Positions 35,089 through 41,200 of a stretch of 41,333 nt of DNA are shown in pieces. How positions within the stretch are numbered: the first letter of the stretch is position 1; each line of letters opens with the position of its first letter. The DNA is from a virus: positions 1 through 41,333 of the IMG/VR virus record IMGVR_UViG_3300014050_000058, one strand, 5' to 3'. The position numbers were made by a program, and so were the translations under genes. The notes beneath the pieces are model-generated. The model saw only the letters and a program-made list of their open reading frames with translations, had not been told where the DNA came from and did not search any database.

Positions 35089-35271
35089 TTAGCATTTCAT
35101 CCTTCCAGAAATGTTAACCTTTGGCTGTCGAGGCCCAGGATTGTGGATCTCATGGTAAAATACCATGTTAAGGTGGTTGCGGATCATCTGGATTTGGTCT
35201 GAGGAAAGGCTCTCAGGGTTTCCAAGCTCAAAGAGCCCTTGAAGCCAGTAGCAAAAGTCTCGTGATTGCAT
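35089..35271 (-). CDS. MQSRDFCYWLQG-family phage protein (60 aa)
   Basis: Opens MQSRDFCYWLQGLFELGNPE, the hallmark start of a widespread small phage family of unknown function, followed by LSSDQIQMIRNHLNMVF. Complete for the family. Confidence 0.85.
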   Translation of the reverse strand: MQSRDFCYWLQGLFELGNPESLSSDQIQMIRNHLNMVFYHEIHNPGPRQPKVNISGRMKC

Positions 35272-35355
35272 TGTATCGTAAGATTGGGATTAGTGGTTTC
35301 GGTTCACTCAGGAACAGTTCAACTTCGGGTTCCACCTTACCTGAGGTAGGGATCA

Positions 35356-35436
35356 CTACTCTCTTGAGAGTTTTTGGACAATTTGTGTGTCTGAAAATAC
35401 CTGGTCAAGCAGGAGAGAGTCACAAGGTTTGTGCAT
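35356..35436 (-). CDS. 26-aa ORF coupled to the 35436-35873 gene
   Basis: ATG overlaps the upstream stop (TGATG). The 26 residues (MHKPCDSLLLDQVFSDTQIV and a basic end) look protein-like. About 80 nt separate it from the next gene. Function unknown. Confidence 0.4.
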   Translation of the reverse strand: MHKPCDSLLLDQVFSDTQIVQKLSRE

Positions 35437-35873
35437 CAACTGGGTAGGAAATCGAGATTTTTCTCCACCCATTCTTTTCTATAAGAGTAAACTTCATCCT
35501 TAATCCCGATGGCGATGAAGTTAGGATGGTAGACTTTCAGATCTCCTTCAAGACATTTCAAAATCACCTCGTATCCTTCTGGTACGGGCACGGCTTTGCA
35601 CAACGCTTTGCGCCGATAAACTTCTGAGCCAGGCTCAGTTTCCTCCCAGCTGTCAGCAAAAATATTAATTTTGCAAGGGTTGGATTGGGAGCCATCAAGT
35701 GGCTCAAGCACGTAGTCTACTCCTTGGACGGCTGTAAGGTCACCCTCAGTTTTGCGAAACACTTCTGTCCCGATTGCATCGCGGCGGCGAACAAGGGTCT
35801 TTCGGCGAGCTAGCAGGGGAGAACCGAAGTAGTTCTGGACTTCAGCTCCGGATGAAAAGGTTAGTTGTTTCAT
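35436..35873 (-). CDS. hypothetical phage protein (145 aa)
   Basis: Starts MKQLTFSSGAEVQNYFGSPL and includes LARRKTLVRRRDAIGTEVF, EGDLTAVQGVDYVLEPLD and PVPEGYEVILKCLEGDLKV. I recall similar phage proteins carrying a PGDY/PEGY-type domain, function unknown. Its upstream region holds a broken promoter-like arrangement. Confidence 0.72.
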   Translation of the reverse strand: MKQLTFSSGAEVQNYFGSPLLARRKTLVRRRDAIGTEVFRKTEGDLTAVQGVDYVLEPLDGSQSNPCKINIFADSWEETEPGSEVYRRKALCKAVPVPEGYEVILKCLEGDLKVYHPNFIAIGIKDEVYSYRKEWVEKNLDFLPS

Positions 35874-35908
35874 TATTTAGTGAGTTGGGAACAAGTTTTG
35901 TTCTAGTA

Positions 35909-35975
35909 AAGTGAAACTTGGAGGTCGGATTTGAACTGACGAAAAGTTCCTGGTCGGTTAACCGCTCCTCACCAG
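35909..35975 (-). promoter_or_regulatory. box and -35 separated by a tRNA T-arm fragment
   Basis: A box GCGGTTAACCGACC (about 35957-35970) and a -35-like TTTACT (35909-35914) are split by a T-arm-like CGTCAGTTCAAATCCGACC. No -10 is found at the right distance; GAACAA-AAC-TTGTTC follows instead. Possibly a promoter disrupted by a tRNA remnant. Confidence 0.4.
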
Positions 35976-36134
35976 ATTGCAAACTTTTTCATTAACCTCT
36001 TTCATCTCTTCCACACTGAGAGCAAACCAAATTCCGTCGAGTTCATCCAAGATTCGACCCTCCAACTCTTCATTCTCTTCAGCGCGAGCCTTTTGGAGTT
36101 CCTCGTGTTTTGAAAGGTAAATGTCTTTTGACAT
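35958..36134 (-). CDS. hypothetical protein (58 aa)
   Basis: I start at ATG 36134, 17 nt after tRNA-Thr; the longer frame would cover the tRNA. Acidic, helical (KHEELQKARAEENEELEGRI, then DELDGIWFALSVEEMKEVNE). Function unknown. Confidence 0.65.
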   Translation of the reverse strand: MSKDIYLSKHEELQKARAEENEELEGRILDELDGIWFALSVEEMKEVNEKVCNLVRSG

Positions 36135-36150
36135 TGCTTTTGCCAGAAAA

Positions 36151-36221
36151 AGCCCCCAGCGAGAATTGAACTCGCGTCCCCTCCTTACCAAAGAGGTACT
36201 CTACCACTGAGCTATAGGGGC
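36151..36221 (-). tRNA. tRNA-Thr(GGT)
   Basis: Acceptor GCCCCTA/TGGGGGC, T73, anticodon arm CCTCT-TTGGTAA-GGAGG, T arm GCGAG-TTCAATT-CTCGC. TTTTT follows the acceptor, which may act as a terminator. Confidence 0.92.
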
Positions 36222-36247
36222 CTAAAGTTTAGAACTAATGAAGCCAT

Positions 36248-36715
36248 TTACGAGAAAGGAGGTTCAAGCAGGAGCGACAGCATGTCCTGGATTACAGTAT
36301 ACACAGGGTCTTCTTTCGTAAAGGCAAATTTCTTAGAAGCCTGGTTATCGATCCAATCTCGAACTCCCGACCCAAATTCTGTCGACCTTGCATACCAGTC
36401 GCATACCATCTCTGCAATGTAAACTTTTGGCATGTCATGAATACTACCCCAATACTCGGGGTGGTGAGGGTTCACAGACTGGTGATGTTTCACAACTTCC
36501 GATAATAAAGGGTCCGAATAAAAGAGATGCTCAAATTCTATGCCCTTAAACTTTGAGTTGTCGTGAATCTGTCCGTTTGCAATCAGGTTGCGACCGAGTT
36601 CTATTTCTCCCCTCTTCATCAACTTCAGACCAAGTTTGTAACAGCTTCTCTGAACGTTTTGAATATGGTTAAAAACCAGCTCTATCTTGTCAATGGCTTC
36701 AGTTTCAATGGACAT
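36248..36715 (-). CDS. DUF5662-like protein (155 aa)
   Basis: Pattern IHDNSKF near residue 50, then VVKHHQSVNPHHPEYWGSIH, MPKVYIAEMVCDWYARSTEF. This His/Asp-rich arrangement is that of DUF5662, a phage and bacterial family that looks HD-like and may bind metal. Function not established. Translated after a 7-codon leaderless mini-cistron. Confidence 0.75.
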   Translation of the reverse strand: MSIETEAIDKIELVFNHIQNVQRSCYKLGLKLMKRGEIELGRNLIANGQIHDNSKFKGIEFEHLFYSDPLLSEVVKHHQSVNPHHPEYWGSIHDMPKVYIAEMVCDWYARSTEFGSGVRDWIDNQASKKFAFTKEDPVYTVIQDMLSLLLEPPFS

Positions 36716-36718
36716 TGC

Positions 36719-36742
36719 TCAGGAACCTGCAAAGTCTTTCAT
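36719..36742 (-). CDS. 7-codon leaderless mini-cistron (MKDFAGS)
   Basis: ATG lies 6 nt after the -10 TATCAT, as at the other leaderless promoters. The frame stops after seven codons, 3 nt before the next ATG (TGA-GCA-ATG). It probably loads ribosomes that then reinitiate on the DUF5662-like gene. It contains GCAGG, a weak ribosome-binding site for that gene. Confidence 0.5.
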   Translation of the reverse strand: MKDFAGS

Positions 36743-36748
36743 ACTATT

Positions 36749-36815
36749 ATGATAGTGTTTCCGCGGTGCGAAAACAAGGGTGGGAACCGAACGTTTCAGG
36801 GAGGTTTCCCGACCC
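36749..36815 (-). promoter_or_regulatory. leaderless-type promoter
   Basis: -35 TTGTTT (36772-36777), 17-bp spacer, -10 TATCAT (36749-36754). Boxes GGTCGGGAAACC and GTTCGGTTCCC. Confidence 0.85.
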
Positions 36816-36935
36816 GTGCGGAGAGGGTCCTCAGAGCCTCTCAGAGGCCTGAGAAGGCTGCCCTTGGGTAAGGGCTGAGAGAGCGGGCTGGAGCCCCTTG
36901 GAGGCGCTCTAGAGTGTTGCTCACGCAGCTTACAG
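36816..36935. other. GC-rich spacer of short inverted repeats
   Basis: No gene. Dense small palindromes (CCTCAGAGCCTCTCAGAGGCCTGAG, quoted here only in part: CAGAGCCTCTCAGAGGCC). Similar GC-rich spacers lie at 12600-12720, 38985-39090 and 41200-41333, each next to a promoter or tRNA array. Confidence 0.5.
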
Positions 36936-37007
36936 TCCGAGATGGGAATTTCGAAATCCCGACTTCTGGTCCCCAAGGCCAGCGCTCTTCCTCTGAGCTA
37001 ATCCCGG
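36936..37007 (-). tRNA. tRNA-Pro(TGG)
   Basis: Acceptor CCGGGAT/ATCTCGG, A73, anticodon arm CTGGC-CTTGGGG-ACCAG (one mismatch next to the loop), T arm GGGAT-TTCGAAA-TTCCC. Confidence 0.82.
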
Positions 37008-37074
37008 TTGGAGCCGTTTCGTCTAGTGTAAAGACCCGGCAGGCAGACCGGCAGGGGGAGACCCCTAAGTGAAC

Positions 37075-37125
37075 CTAACAGGATTCGAACCTGCAACTTC
37101 CAATTGAGTTATAAGCCCGTGTTAA
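37075..37125 (-). tRNA. tRNA-like fragment (T arm plus TAT-type loop)
   Basis: T arm GCAGG-TTCGAAT-CCTGT and 3' acceptor TAGGTTC with A73, preceded by GGG-CTTATAA-CTC resembling an anticodon arm with TAT. No D arm or matching 5' acceptor is visible, because the preceding gene ends there. Confidence 0.4.
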
Positions 37126-37262
37126 CTCATGCTTTCCAGTGTATAGGTTTTACCCTTGAAATCAACTGTGAGAGAAAGATTAACCAAAGCAGCCTGTAAC
37201 TGCTTTCTAGCTTCAGGGTCTTGCAAGATTTCCTTCATTAGCTTGGTTGATTCTACTTTCAT
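37122..37262 (-). CDS. hypothetical protein (46 aa) within the tRNA array
   Basis: I start at ATG 37262 (MKVESTKLMKEILQDPEARK), since the longer frame crosses tRNA-Gln. QLQAALVNLSLTVDFKGKTY follows. A compact basic protein embedded between tRNAs. Function unknown. Confidence 0.6.
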   Translation of the reverse strand: MKVESTKLMKEILQDPEARKQLQAALVNLSLTVDFKGKTYTLESMS

Positions 37263-37294
37263 TTTCTCAAAGTTCCGTATGGTCGGAATGGAAA

Positions 37295-37366
37295 TTCTGG
37301 AACTAGGATTCGAACCTAGATAAACTCCTTCAAAGGGAGGTGTCCTGCCAGTTAGACGATTCCAGA
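37295..37366 (-). tRNA. tRNA-Gln(TTG)
   Basis: Acceptor TCTGGAA/TTCCAGA, A73, anticodon arm CCTCC-CTTTGAA-GGAGT, T arm CTAGG-TTCGAAT-CCTAG. Confidence 0.92.
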
Positions 37367-37447
37367 TTGCGAGATGTTCACTTTCTAAGGTGAATTGGGA
37401 GTGAGAGGGTAACACTGGACCATATTCGTTTTGTCTGAGCAAAACAA

Positions 37448-37523
37448 TCGGGATGACAGGACTTGAACCTGCGAAACCTCTCGCCCCCCAGACGAGCGCT
37501 CTACCAAACTGAGCTACATCCCG
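37448..37523 (-). tRNA. tRNA-Pro(GGG)
   Basis: Acceptor CGGGATG/CATCCCG, A73, anticodon arm CTCGT-CTGGGGG-GCGAG, T arm GCAGG-TTCAAGT-CCTGT. Confidence 0.93.
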
Positions 37524-37535
37524 TTAAATTGGACA

Positions 37536-37620
37536 CGGAGGGAGGGGGAGTCGAACCCCCAAGGGCTTTCACCTCGACTGTTTTCAAGACAGTTTCCGTC
37601 GCCAATCGGATTGCCCCTCC
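37536..37620 (-). tRNA. tRNA-Ser(TGA)
   Basis: Class II: acceptor GGAGGGG/TCCCTCC, G73, anticodon arm ACTGT-CTTGAAA-ACAGT, variable arm, T arm GGGGG-TTCGACT-CCCCC. Confidence 0.93.
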
Positions 37621-37674
37621 ATCTACCTTCATTCAGTGGGCTTTGGATTTCAAAACGAAACAGAATGAAAGTTA

Positions 37675-37748
37675 CGCCTTCTAGAGGATTCGAACCTCTG
37701 ACCCTTCGATTCGTAGTCGAATGCTCTAGTCCGCTGAGCTAAGAAGGC
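37675..37748 (-). tRNA. tRNA-Arg(ACG)
   Basis: Acceptor GCCTTCT/AGAAGGC, G73, anticodon arm TTCGA-CTACGAA-TCGAA, T arm AGAGG-TTCGAAT-CCTCT. A34 would need conversion to inosine by host TadA. Confidence 0.94.
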
Positions 37749-37758
37749 AGGGAATTCA

Positions 37759-37813
37759 GAGATTGACCCCAACCTCGCCAGAGCTAGGGAATCGAACCGA
37801 TAAGGTCAATCTC
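37759..37813 (-). ncRNA. minihelix-like RNA (10-bp stem enclosing a T-loop motif)
   Basis: GAGATTGACC pairs perfectly with GGTCAATCTC 35 nt away. The enclosed part holds CGGTTCGATTCCC, a T-arm-like motif, with no D or anticodon arm. Either a collapsed tRNA or a small structured RNA. Confidence 0.4.
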
Positions 37814-37869
37814 AGGCTTGCGTAAACCATGCATAGTTCACATTCGCCTTTGCGCTTGTACTAACGCAA

Positions 37870-37950
37870 TACCTGCCGGGGGACTCGAACCCCCACGCCT
37901 TTCGGCGCCTGATTTTGAGTCAGGTGCGTCTACCATTCCGCCATGCAGGC
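37870..37950 (-). tRNA. tRNA-Leu(CAA)
   Basis: Class II: acceptor GCCTGC/GCAGGT, A73, anticodon arm CCTGA-CTCAAAA-TCAGG, variable arm GCGCCGAAAGGCGT, T arm GGGGG-TTCGAGT-CCCCC. Confidence 0.92.
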
Positions 37951-38056
37951 ATAGAGGTGCCCGGACACCTTGTATCAGTTTTCGGACTGAAGGACCTATC
38001 ACCAACCAACCGAAGTTTCTTAACGAGAGAGGTGAATTCCCGATTCCCTTAGGGAA

Positions 38057-38137
38057 TGCCCACCGGGGGACTCGAACCCCCAAGCCTTACGGCATCTGGT
38101 TCTAAGCCAGACGTGTCTACCATTTCACCAGGCAGGC
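38057..38137 (-). tRNA. tRNA-Leu(TAG)
   Basis: Class II: acceptor GCCTGCC/GGTGGGC, A73, anticodon arm TCTGG-CTTAGAA-CCAGA, variable arm TGCCGTAAGGCT, T arm GGGGG-TTCGAGT-CCCCC. Confidence 0.93.
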
Positions 38138-38216
38138 TTTTTGCTCAGATGCTCAAAGAGTCAGAAAAACTTACCCTTTCAGCGTTACACTTGTGGTCTG
38201 AGGAGTGAATCAAAGT

Positions 38217-38305
38217 TGTATCAGGTGGGAGTCGAACCCACAATGTCAAACTTACGTCTAGCTGTTGTTTGACAGGTAGTTGTAACCGTGAGCTAGGAGA
38301 TTGTT
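38217..38305 (-). tRNA. tRNA-like element with 8-bp stem and 15-nt loop in place of the anticodon arm
   Basis: T arm GTGGG-TTCGACT-CCCAC, 3' strand CTGATAC with A73, and a TAGCTC...-type D segment. The central arm is TGTCAAAC/GTTTGACA around AACAGCTAGACGTAA. The 5' acceptor does not pair. Confidence 0.4.
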
Positions 38306-38408
38306 ATTTATTTATTTGCAACCCCATCCGTATAGGCTTACACTACACCCCCGTATTCCAGTTCCGGCACTGACGGACTTTGAAGTTCAACAACTGTTGT
38401 GTTGTTGA

Positions 38409-38482
38409 TGCCCAACCCAGGATTCGAACCTGGGACTTCTTGGTTCGAAGCCAAGCACTCTGGTCCACTGAGTTAGTTGGGC
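38409..38482 (-). tRNA. tRNA-Arg(TCG)
   Basis: Acceptor GCCCAAC/GTTGGGC, A73, anticodon arm CTTGG-CTTCGAA-CCAAG, T arm CCAGG-TTCGAAT-CCTGG. Confidence 0.94.
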
Positions 38483-38531
38483 TTAGCAATTTCACTTTTT
38501 ATCGCCACATATGTGAATGAGCCTATTCTTT

Positions 38532-38568
38532 GGTGCTTAGCGGATAGGCACTGGGATTGCTAAGCACC
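38532..38568 (-). other. 10-bp hairpin between tRNA-Asp and tRNA-Arg
   Basis: GGTGCTTAGC pairs perfectly with GCTAAGCACC around a 17-nt loop, immediately 3' of tRNA-Asp. Possible processing signal. Confidence 0.6.
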
Positions 38569-38570
38569 GA

Positions 38571-38643
38571 CGACCCCGATGGGATTCGAACCCACGACTT
38601 CTACCGTGACAGGGTAGCACTCTAACCGCTGAGTTACGAGGTC
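38571..38643 (-). tRNA. tRNA-Asp(GTC)
   Basis: Acceptor GACCTCG/CGGGGTC, G73, anticodon arm CTACC-CTGTCAC-GGTAG, T arm GTGGG-TTCGAAT-CCCAT. Confidence 0.94.
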
Positions 38644-38666
38644 ATTGAGCAGGTTGATTAAACCTA

Positions 38667-38739
38667 TGGGTTAGGTCGGGTTCGAACCGACGACCTTCCG
38701 GTTAAGAGCCGGATACTCTACCAACTGAGTTACTAACCC
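38667..38739 (-). tRNA. tRNA-Lys(CTT)
   Basis: Acceptor GGGTTAG/CTAACCC, A73, anticodon arm TCCGG-CTCTTAA-CCGGA, T arm GTCGG-TTCGAAC-CCGAC. First tRNA after leader C. Confidence 0.94.
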
Positions 38740-38905
38740 GATGCTTCGGGAGAGCCCCGAAGGAAATGTCAGGCAAATTGCGAGCTTTGGCTGGATCCGT
38801 CATTTAACTTGGGACCTCGCCCAAGCACCAAAGTTTGTTTTTCGAGGTTCCTGCCTCAGGATCAGAAGCGGGGCGGATGAAGGAAACTCTCTCAACCACC
38901 CTAAT
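38740..38905 (-). promoter_or_regulatory. tRNA-array leader C with hairpin and box A-like motif
   Basis: Begins GGGTGGTTGAGAG as in leaders A and B. Hairpin CCTG-AGG-CAGG (38850-38860) abuts GAACCTCGAAAA (38839-38850), one base from the cyanobacterial box A, then CTTTGGTGCTTGG as in the other leaders. Confidence 0.65.
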
Positions 38906-38980
38906 ATCATAGCCGGTTTCGCCGCTAGGCGAAAGGCAGGGTAACCGATCTTTCGGATCGGGTAACCGAACCTGCTGCCA
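38906..38980 (-). promoter_or_regulatory. tRNA-array promoter C with doubled box
   Basis: -10 TATGAT (38906-38911), 17-bp spacer, weak -35 TTTCGC (38929-38934). Two boxes, GGTTCGGTTACCCGATC and GATCGGTTACCCTGCC. Confidence 0.78.
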
Positions 38981-39000
38981 GAGACCTTCAGAGAGGCCTA

Positions 39001-39042
39001 GAGAGGGCTTAGACACCTCCAGAGAGGGCTTCGACACCTCCA
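39001..39042. repeat. 21-bp tandem repeat, two copies
   Basis: The unit GAGAGGGCTT-A/C-GACACCTCCA occurs twice in a row with one difference, in GC-rich spacer upstream of promoter C. Confidence 0.85.
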
Positions 39043-39094
39043 GCCCGACTTCAACCACCGGTTCTAGGCTCCTGTAGGAGCCTTTCAGGGTCGA

Positions 39095-39165
39095 TTCTCA
39101 CGAAAAGGGTCGAACCGCCACGGGCCTAAACCAAGCGCGGCTGCCATTTCGGCGCTTGAACGATT
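39095..39165 (-). tRNA. tRNA-like remnant
   Basis: CAAGCGC/GCGCTTG closes a 13-nt loop, followed by GGCGGTTCGACCC, a T-loop motif. No acceptor can be paired. A further GGCGGTTCGCC hairpin lies at about 39228-39240. Probably decayed tRNA sequence. Confidence 0.3.
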
Positions 39166-39304
39166 TAGTTATGAAGAGCGCTATTGACGCCTCTTAAGCT
39201 ACTCAACTCGATTGGAGTTAAGGTGGCACGGCGAACCGCCCACATCTCTCTTCAAAACAGCAGCAGTTTAACGTCTTACCGGACGCTTCTACTTTCGTAG
39301 AAAG

Positions 39305-39375
39305 TATTCCTAACGGGATTCGAACCCGTGCCGTCACCTTGAAAAGGTGATGACCTAACCGCTAGTCATAGGAAC
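39305..39375 (-). tRNA. tRNA-Glu(TTC), copy 2
   Basis: Acceptor GTTCCTA/TAGGAAT, A73, anticodon arm TCACC-TTTTCAA-GGTGA, T arm CGGG-TTCGAAT-CCCG. Sequence differs from copy 1, so it is an independent acquisition or an old duplicate. Confidence 0.9.
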
Positions 39376-39548
39376 GAAGATTGCATAGTTTCCTATGTGA
39401 GAAGCTAAGAAGATAAGGCAGGCTCCAGGGAGCAAAACCCCCTGGCCTCCTTTACCAACTTAGCACCCTTAGCTTCGGGTAAACTTTCAGGTATTCCAGC
39501 GAGGGCCAGAGTGCTAATCCGGTGCCACATTCCTGAAGAGTTTGCACC

Positions 39549-39679
39549 TTTGGCTCATTTTATGCCGTACGATTTACCCTGGACCGCATATCCAGGCACC
39601 AAAGGTTGAATGGTATTGTTTCTCCAGTTTTCAAGTTTCGTAGAACCGAGGAAGGCTTAGCCTTCTCTCAACCCCCTAC
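39549..39679 (-). promoter_or_regulatory. tRNA-array leader D with box A-like motif
   Basis: Hairpin GAAGGC-TAA-GCCTTC, then AACTTGAAAACT (39626-39637), then the CCTGGA-TATGCGG-TCCAGG hairpin shared with leader A within about 53 nearly identical bp (39549-39604). Confidence 0.65.
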
Positions 39680-39727
39680 ATCCTACCTGGTTTAGGGGAA
39701 GGCGTAAAGGAGTGGGAACCGACCCTT
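39680..39727 (-). promoter_or_regulatory. tRNA-array promoter D
   Basis: -35 TTTACG (39703-39708), 17-bp spacer, -10 TAGGAT (39680-39685), box GGGTCGGTTCCCACTCC. Leads to tRNA-Glu copy 2. Confidence 0.72.
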
Positions 39728-39738
39728 GAGCCGGAAAG

Positions 39739-39812
<74 letters not shown>

Positions 39813-39966
39813 TTATGGCCGTTTTATTTTGGATCGGCAGGCCAATACCCGATCGTTCTTTTCGAAAAGTGCCTCACGTTAACGACGCTGTGAGGCCGCG
39901 TCGGGTCCTTATCGCCGGATACCATACGACTCCAGGTTCTAGAATGGAGATTTCCCACAAGGGGAA

Positions 39967-40074
39967 TGGGTGTGGACAGGATTCGAACCTGCGATGCCTG
40001 GGGCGACTGTTGTACATACAGCCCATTATACCTCTGCAGCTGGGCCCAGCTACAGCTTGCAATGAGACACACCC
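39967..40074 (-). tRNA. tRNA-Tyr(GTA), oversized (108 nt) with hairpin insertion
   Basis: Acceptor GGGTGTG/CACACCC, A73, anticodon arm GGCTGT-ATGTACA-ACAGTC, a class II variable region and T arm GCAGG-TTCGAAT-CCTGT. Between acceptor and anticodon arms an extra perfect stem CTGTAGCTGG/CCAGCTGCAG (10 bp) is inserted in the D region. All other parts are intact. Confidence 0.7.
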
Positions 40075-40144
40075 GTGAAGTTTGCGAAAGGAAACGAAAG
40101 TAGCTGCTATTCCGTGTTCTCGGAGTTTTCTCGTTAGAGAATAG

Positions 40145-40196
40145 TGTCCGTCGGGAGACTCGAACTCTCCTATCAGACGGTTTTCATCTGATGATA
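40145..40196 (-). tRNA. tRNA-Phe(GAA)-like 3' half
   Basis: T arm GGAGA-GTTCGAG-TCTCC, 3' strand GACGGAC with A73, and stem ATCAGA/TCTGAT around TGAAAACCG. No D arm or 5' acceptor. Alternatively CCGTC/GACGG forms a minihelix with the T arm. Confidence 0.4.
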
Positions 40197-40226
40197 ACTT
40201 AGCATTTTTATAAAGAAAGTAAACTC

Positions 40227-40415
40227 TTAGGAGTACCACTTTCCAATTTTTTCGTAAGCTTCAGCAATCTCTGTGAAACCGAGTTGGCGAACAAAATCCA
40301 CAAGAATTGCATCTGCCTCAATATGGTTAAATTCATCGGCTTCCGTAGGGAGTTCTTTCAGAAGTTTCAAGGTGCGATCAGCTTGTTCAGCGAAGTGGAG
40401 TTCTAATCGTGACAT
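40227..40415 (-). CDS. hypothetical protein (62 aa)
   Basis: Helical, acidic (LHFAEQADRTLKLLKELPTE, then ILVDFVRQLGFTEIAEAYEK). Second gene of a short unit. Its ATG is 11 nt past the upstream stop. Function unknown. Confidence 0.7.
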   Translation of the reverse strand: MSRLELHFAEQADRTLKLLKELPTEADEFNHIEADAILVDFVRQLGFTEIAEAYEKIGKWYS

Positions 40416-40425
40416 TTTCTGTAAG

Positions 40426-40569
40426 TCAGTTGTAACCGGCTCTCGTCAAAGCTTCGCGAATCATTTCGATTTCTTTGTCCCAGTTGAAGTAACCATCTAA
40501 GGCTTCCAACCTTGCGGCTAAAGCCTCAAAAGCCAACGTAACCTCGTTCTTGTTAAATTCGTTTTCCAT
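40426..40569 (-). CDS. hypothetical protein (47 aa), leaderless
   Basis: ATG 40569 is 6 nt after the -10. MENEFNKNEVTLAFEALAAR then DGYFNWDKEIEMIREALTRA, a compact helical protein below usual ORF size cut-offs. Promoter position makes it convincing. Function unknown. Confidence 0.7.
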   Translation of the reverse strand: MENEFNKNEVTLAFEALAARLEALDGYFNWDKEIEMIREALTRAGYN

Positions 40570-40575
40570 ACCTCT

Positions 40576-40640
40576 ATGATAGCGTTTCGGCGGAGCGGAG
40601 ACAAGGGTGCGAACCGAACGATTCGGTTCGGGTAACCGAT
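40576..40640 (-). promoter_or_regulatory. leaderless-type promoter
   Basis: -35 TTGTCT (40599-40604), 17-bp spacer, -10 TATCAT (40576-40581), 6 nt to ATG. Boxes GGTTACCCGAACC and GTTCGGTTCGC. Confidence 0.87.
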
Positions 40641-40668
40641 CCGATTTTCTTTAGCTTCTTAGTTAATT

Positions 40669-40890
40669 TCACACGTAGAAGTCTTCGTCCCACCGTTCTC
40701 TCAACCACTCACAGCAGGCGTCAAGAAACCGATCATCGTGGTAAGGATCGATATCCCACGGAACTGCATGATAAAGATGCCTTTTTACTTTTCGAAGACG
40801 ATACATAAAAAACCGGCCGATCTGAAGGCTTCCATCGTTTTCTTGATGGTAGAGATTCAGAGTCTCAGAGTAGAAGTCAGAAAAGTTCAT
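40669..40890 (-). CDS. hypothetical protein (73 aa)
   Basis: I start at ATG 40890 (MNFSDFYSETLNLYHQENDG). RFFMYRLRKVKRHLYHAVPW and DRFLDACCEWLRERWDED follow, with many His and Trp. Function unknown. Confidence 0.65.
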   Translation of the reverse strand: MNFSDFYSETLNLYHQENDGSLQIGRFFMYRLRKVKRHLYHAVPWDIDPYHDDRFLDACCEWLRERWDEDFYV

Positions 40891-40930
40891 TGTTTGGTGG
40901 TACCGAGTGTGATCAGTTGTGACATTGCAC

Positions 40931-41122
40931 TCAGTAGTAAAAATTAACTTTTTCGATCTCAAACCAAGTACCATCGTCATCTTCGGACACGGCCTCAGAT
41001 AAACCAAGTTTCAAACCGTAATCTCTTGCATGATCTTCGAAAGGATGGGCAGAATGTATTTCGGCACAGCGGATGTCGAAATCACCCCAGGAACAAACTT
41101 TAAGCAGGTAGACGGTTTCCAT
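40931..41122 (-). CDS. hypothetical protein (63 aa), leaderless
   Basis: ATG 6 nt after the -10. METVYLLKVCSWGDFDIRCA, then acidic SEAVSEDDDGTWFEIEKVNF. A small alpha/beta protein. Function unknown. Confidence 0.72.
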   Translation of the reverse strand: METVYLLKVCSWGDFDIRCAEIHSAHPFEDHARDYGLKLGLSEAVSEDDDGTWFEIEKVNFYY

Positions 41123-41128
41123 AACTCT

Positions 41129-41200
41129 ATCATAGCGTTTCTGCGCTGCAGAAACAAGGGTGGAAGCCGAAAGCTTCTGGGCGGTTTACCGTCCTTTGCA
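41129..41200 (-). promoter_or_regulatory. leaderless-type promoter
   Basis: -35 TTGTTT (41152-41157), 17-bp spacer, -10 TATGAT (41129-41134), 6 nt to ATG. Box GGACGGTAAACCGCCC and an AGAAGCTTTCGGCTTC inverted repeat. Confidence 0.85.

Noticed and set aside
35089-35353. GTG-started 42-codon ORF overlapping the MQSRDFCYWLQG gene
   Set aside because: It would overlap a strong family member by more than 40 nt and has low-confidence composition.
36816-36935. CRISPR-like array in GC-rich palindromic spacer
   Set aside because: No regularly spaced identical repeats; only short inverted repeats.
38217-38305. Group I or archaeal-type intron in a tRNA
   Set aside because: Extra sequence is only about 15 nt in the loop and shows neither intron core motifs nor a bulge-helix-bulge; kept as an aberrant tRNA-like element.
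39001-39042. Tandem repeat as a coding repeat (LEVSKPS twice)
   Set aside because: The frame has no supported start and lies in GC-rich spacer upstream of a promoter.
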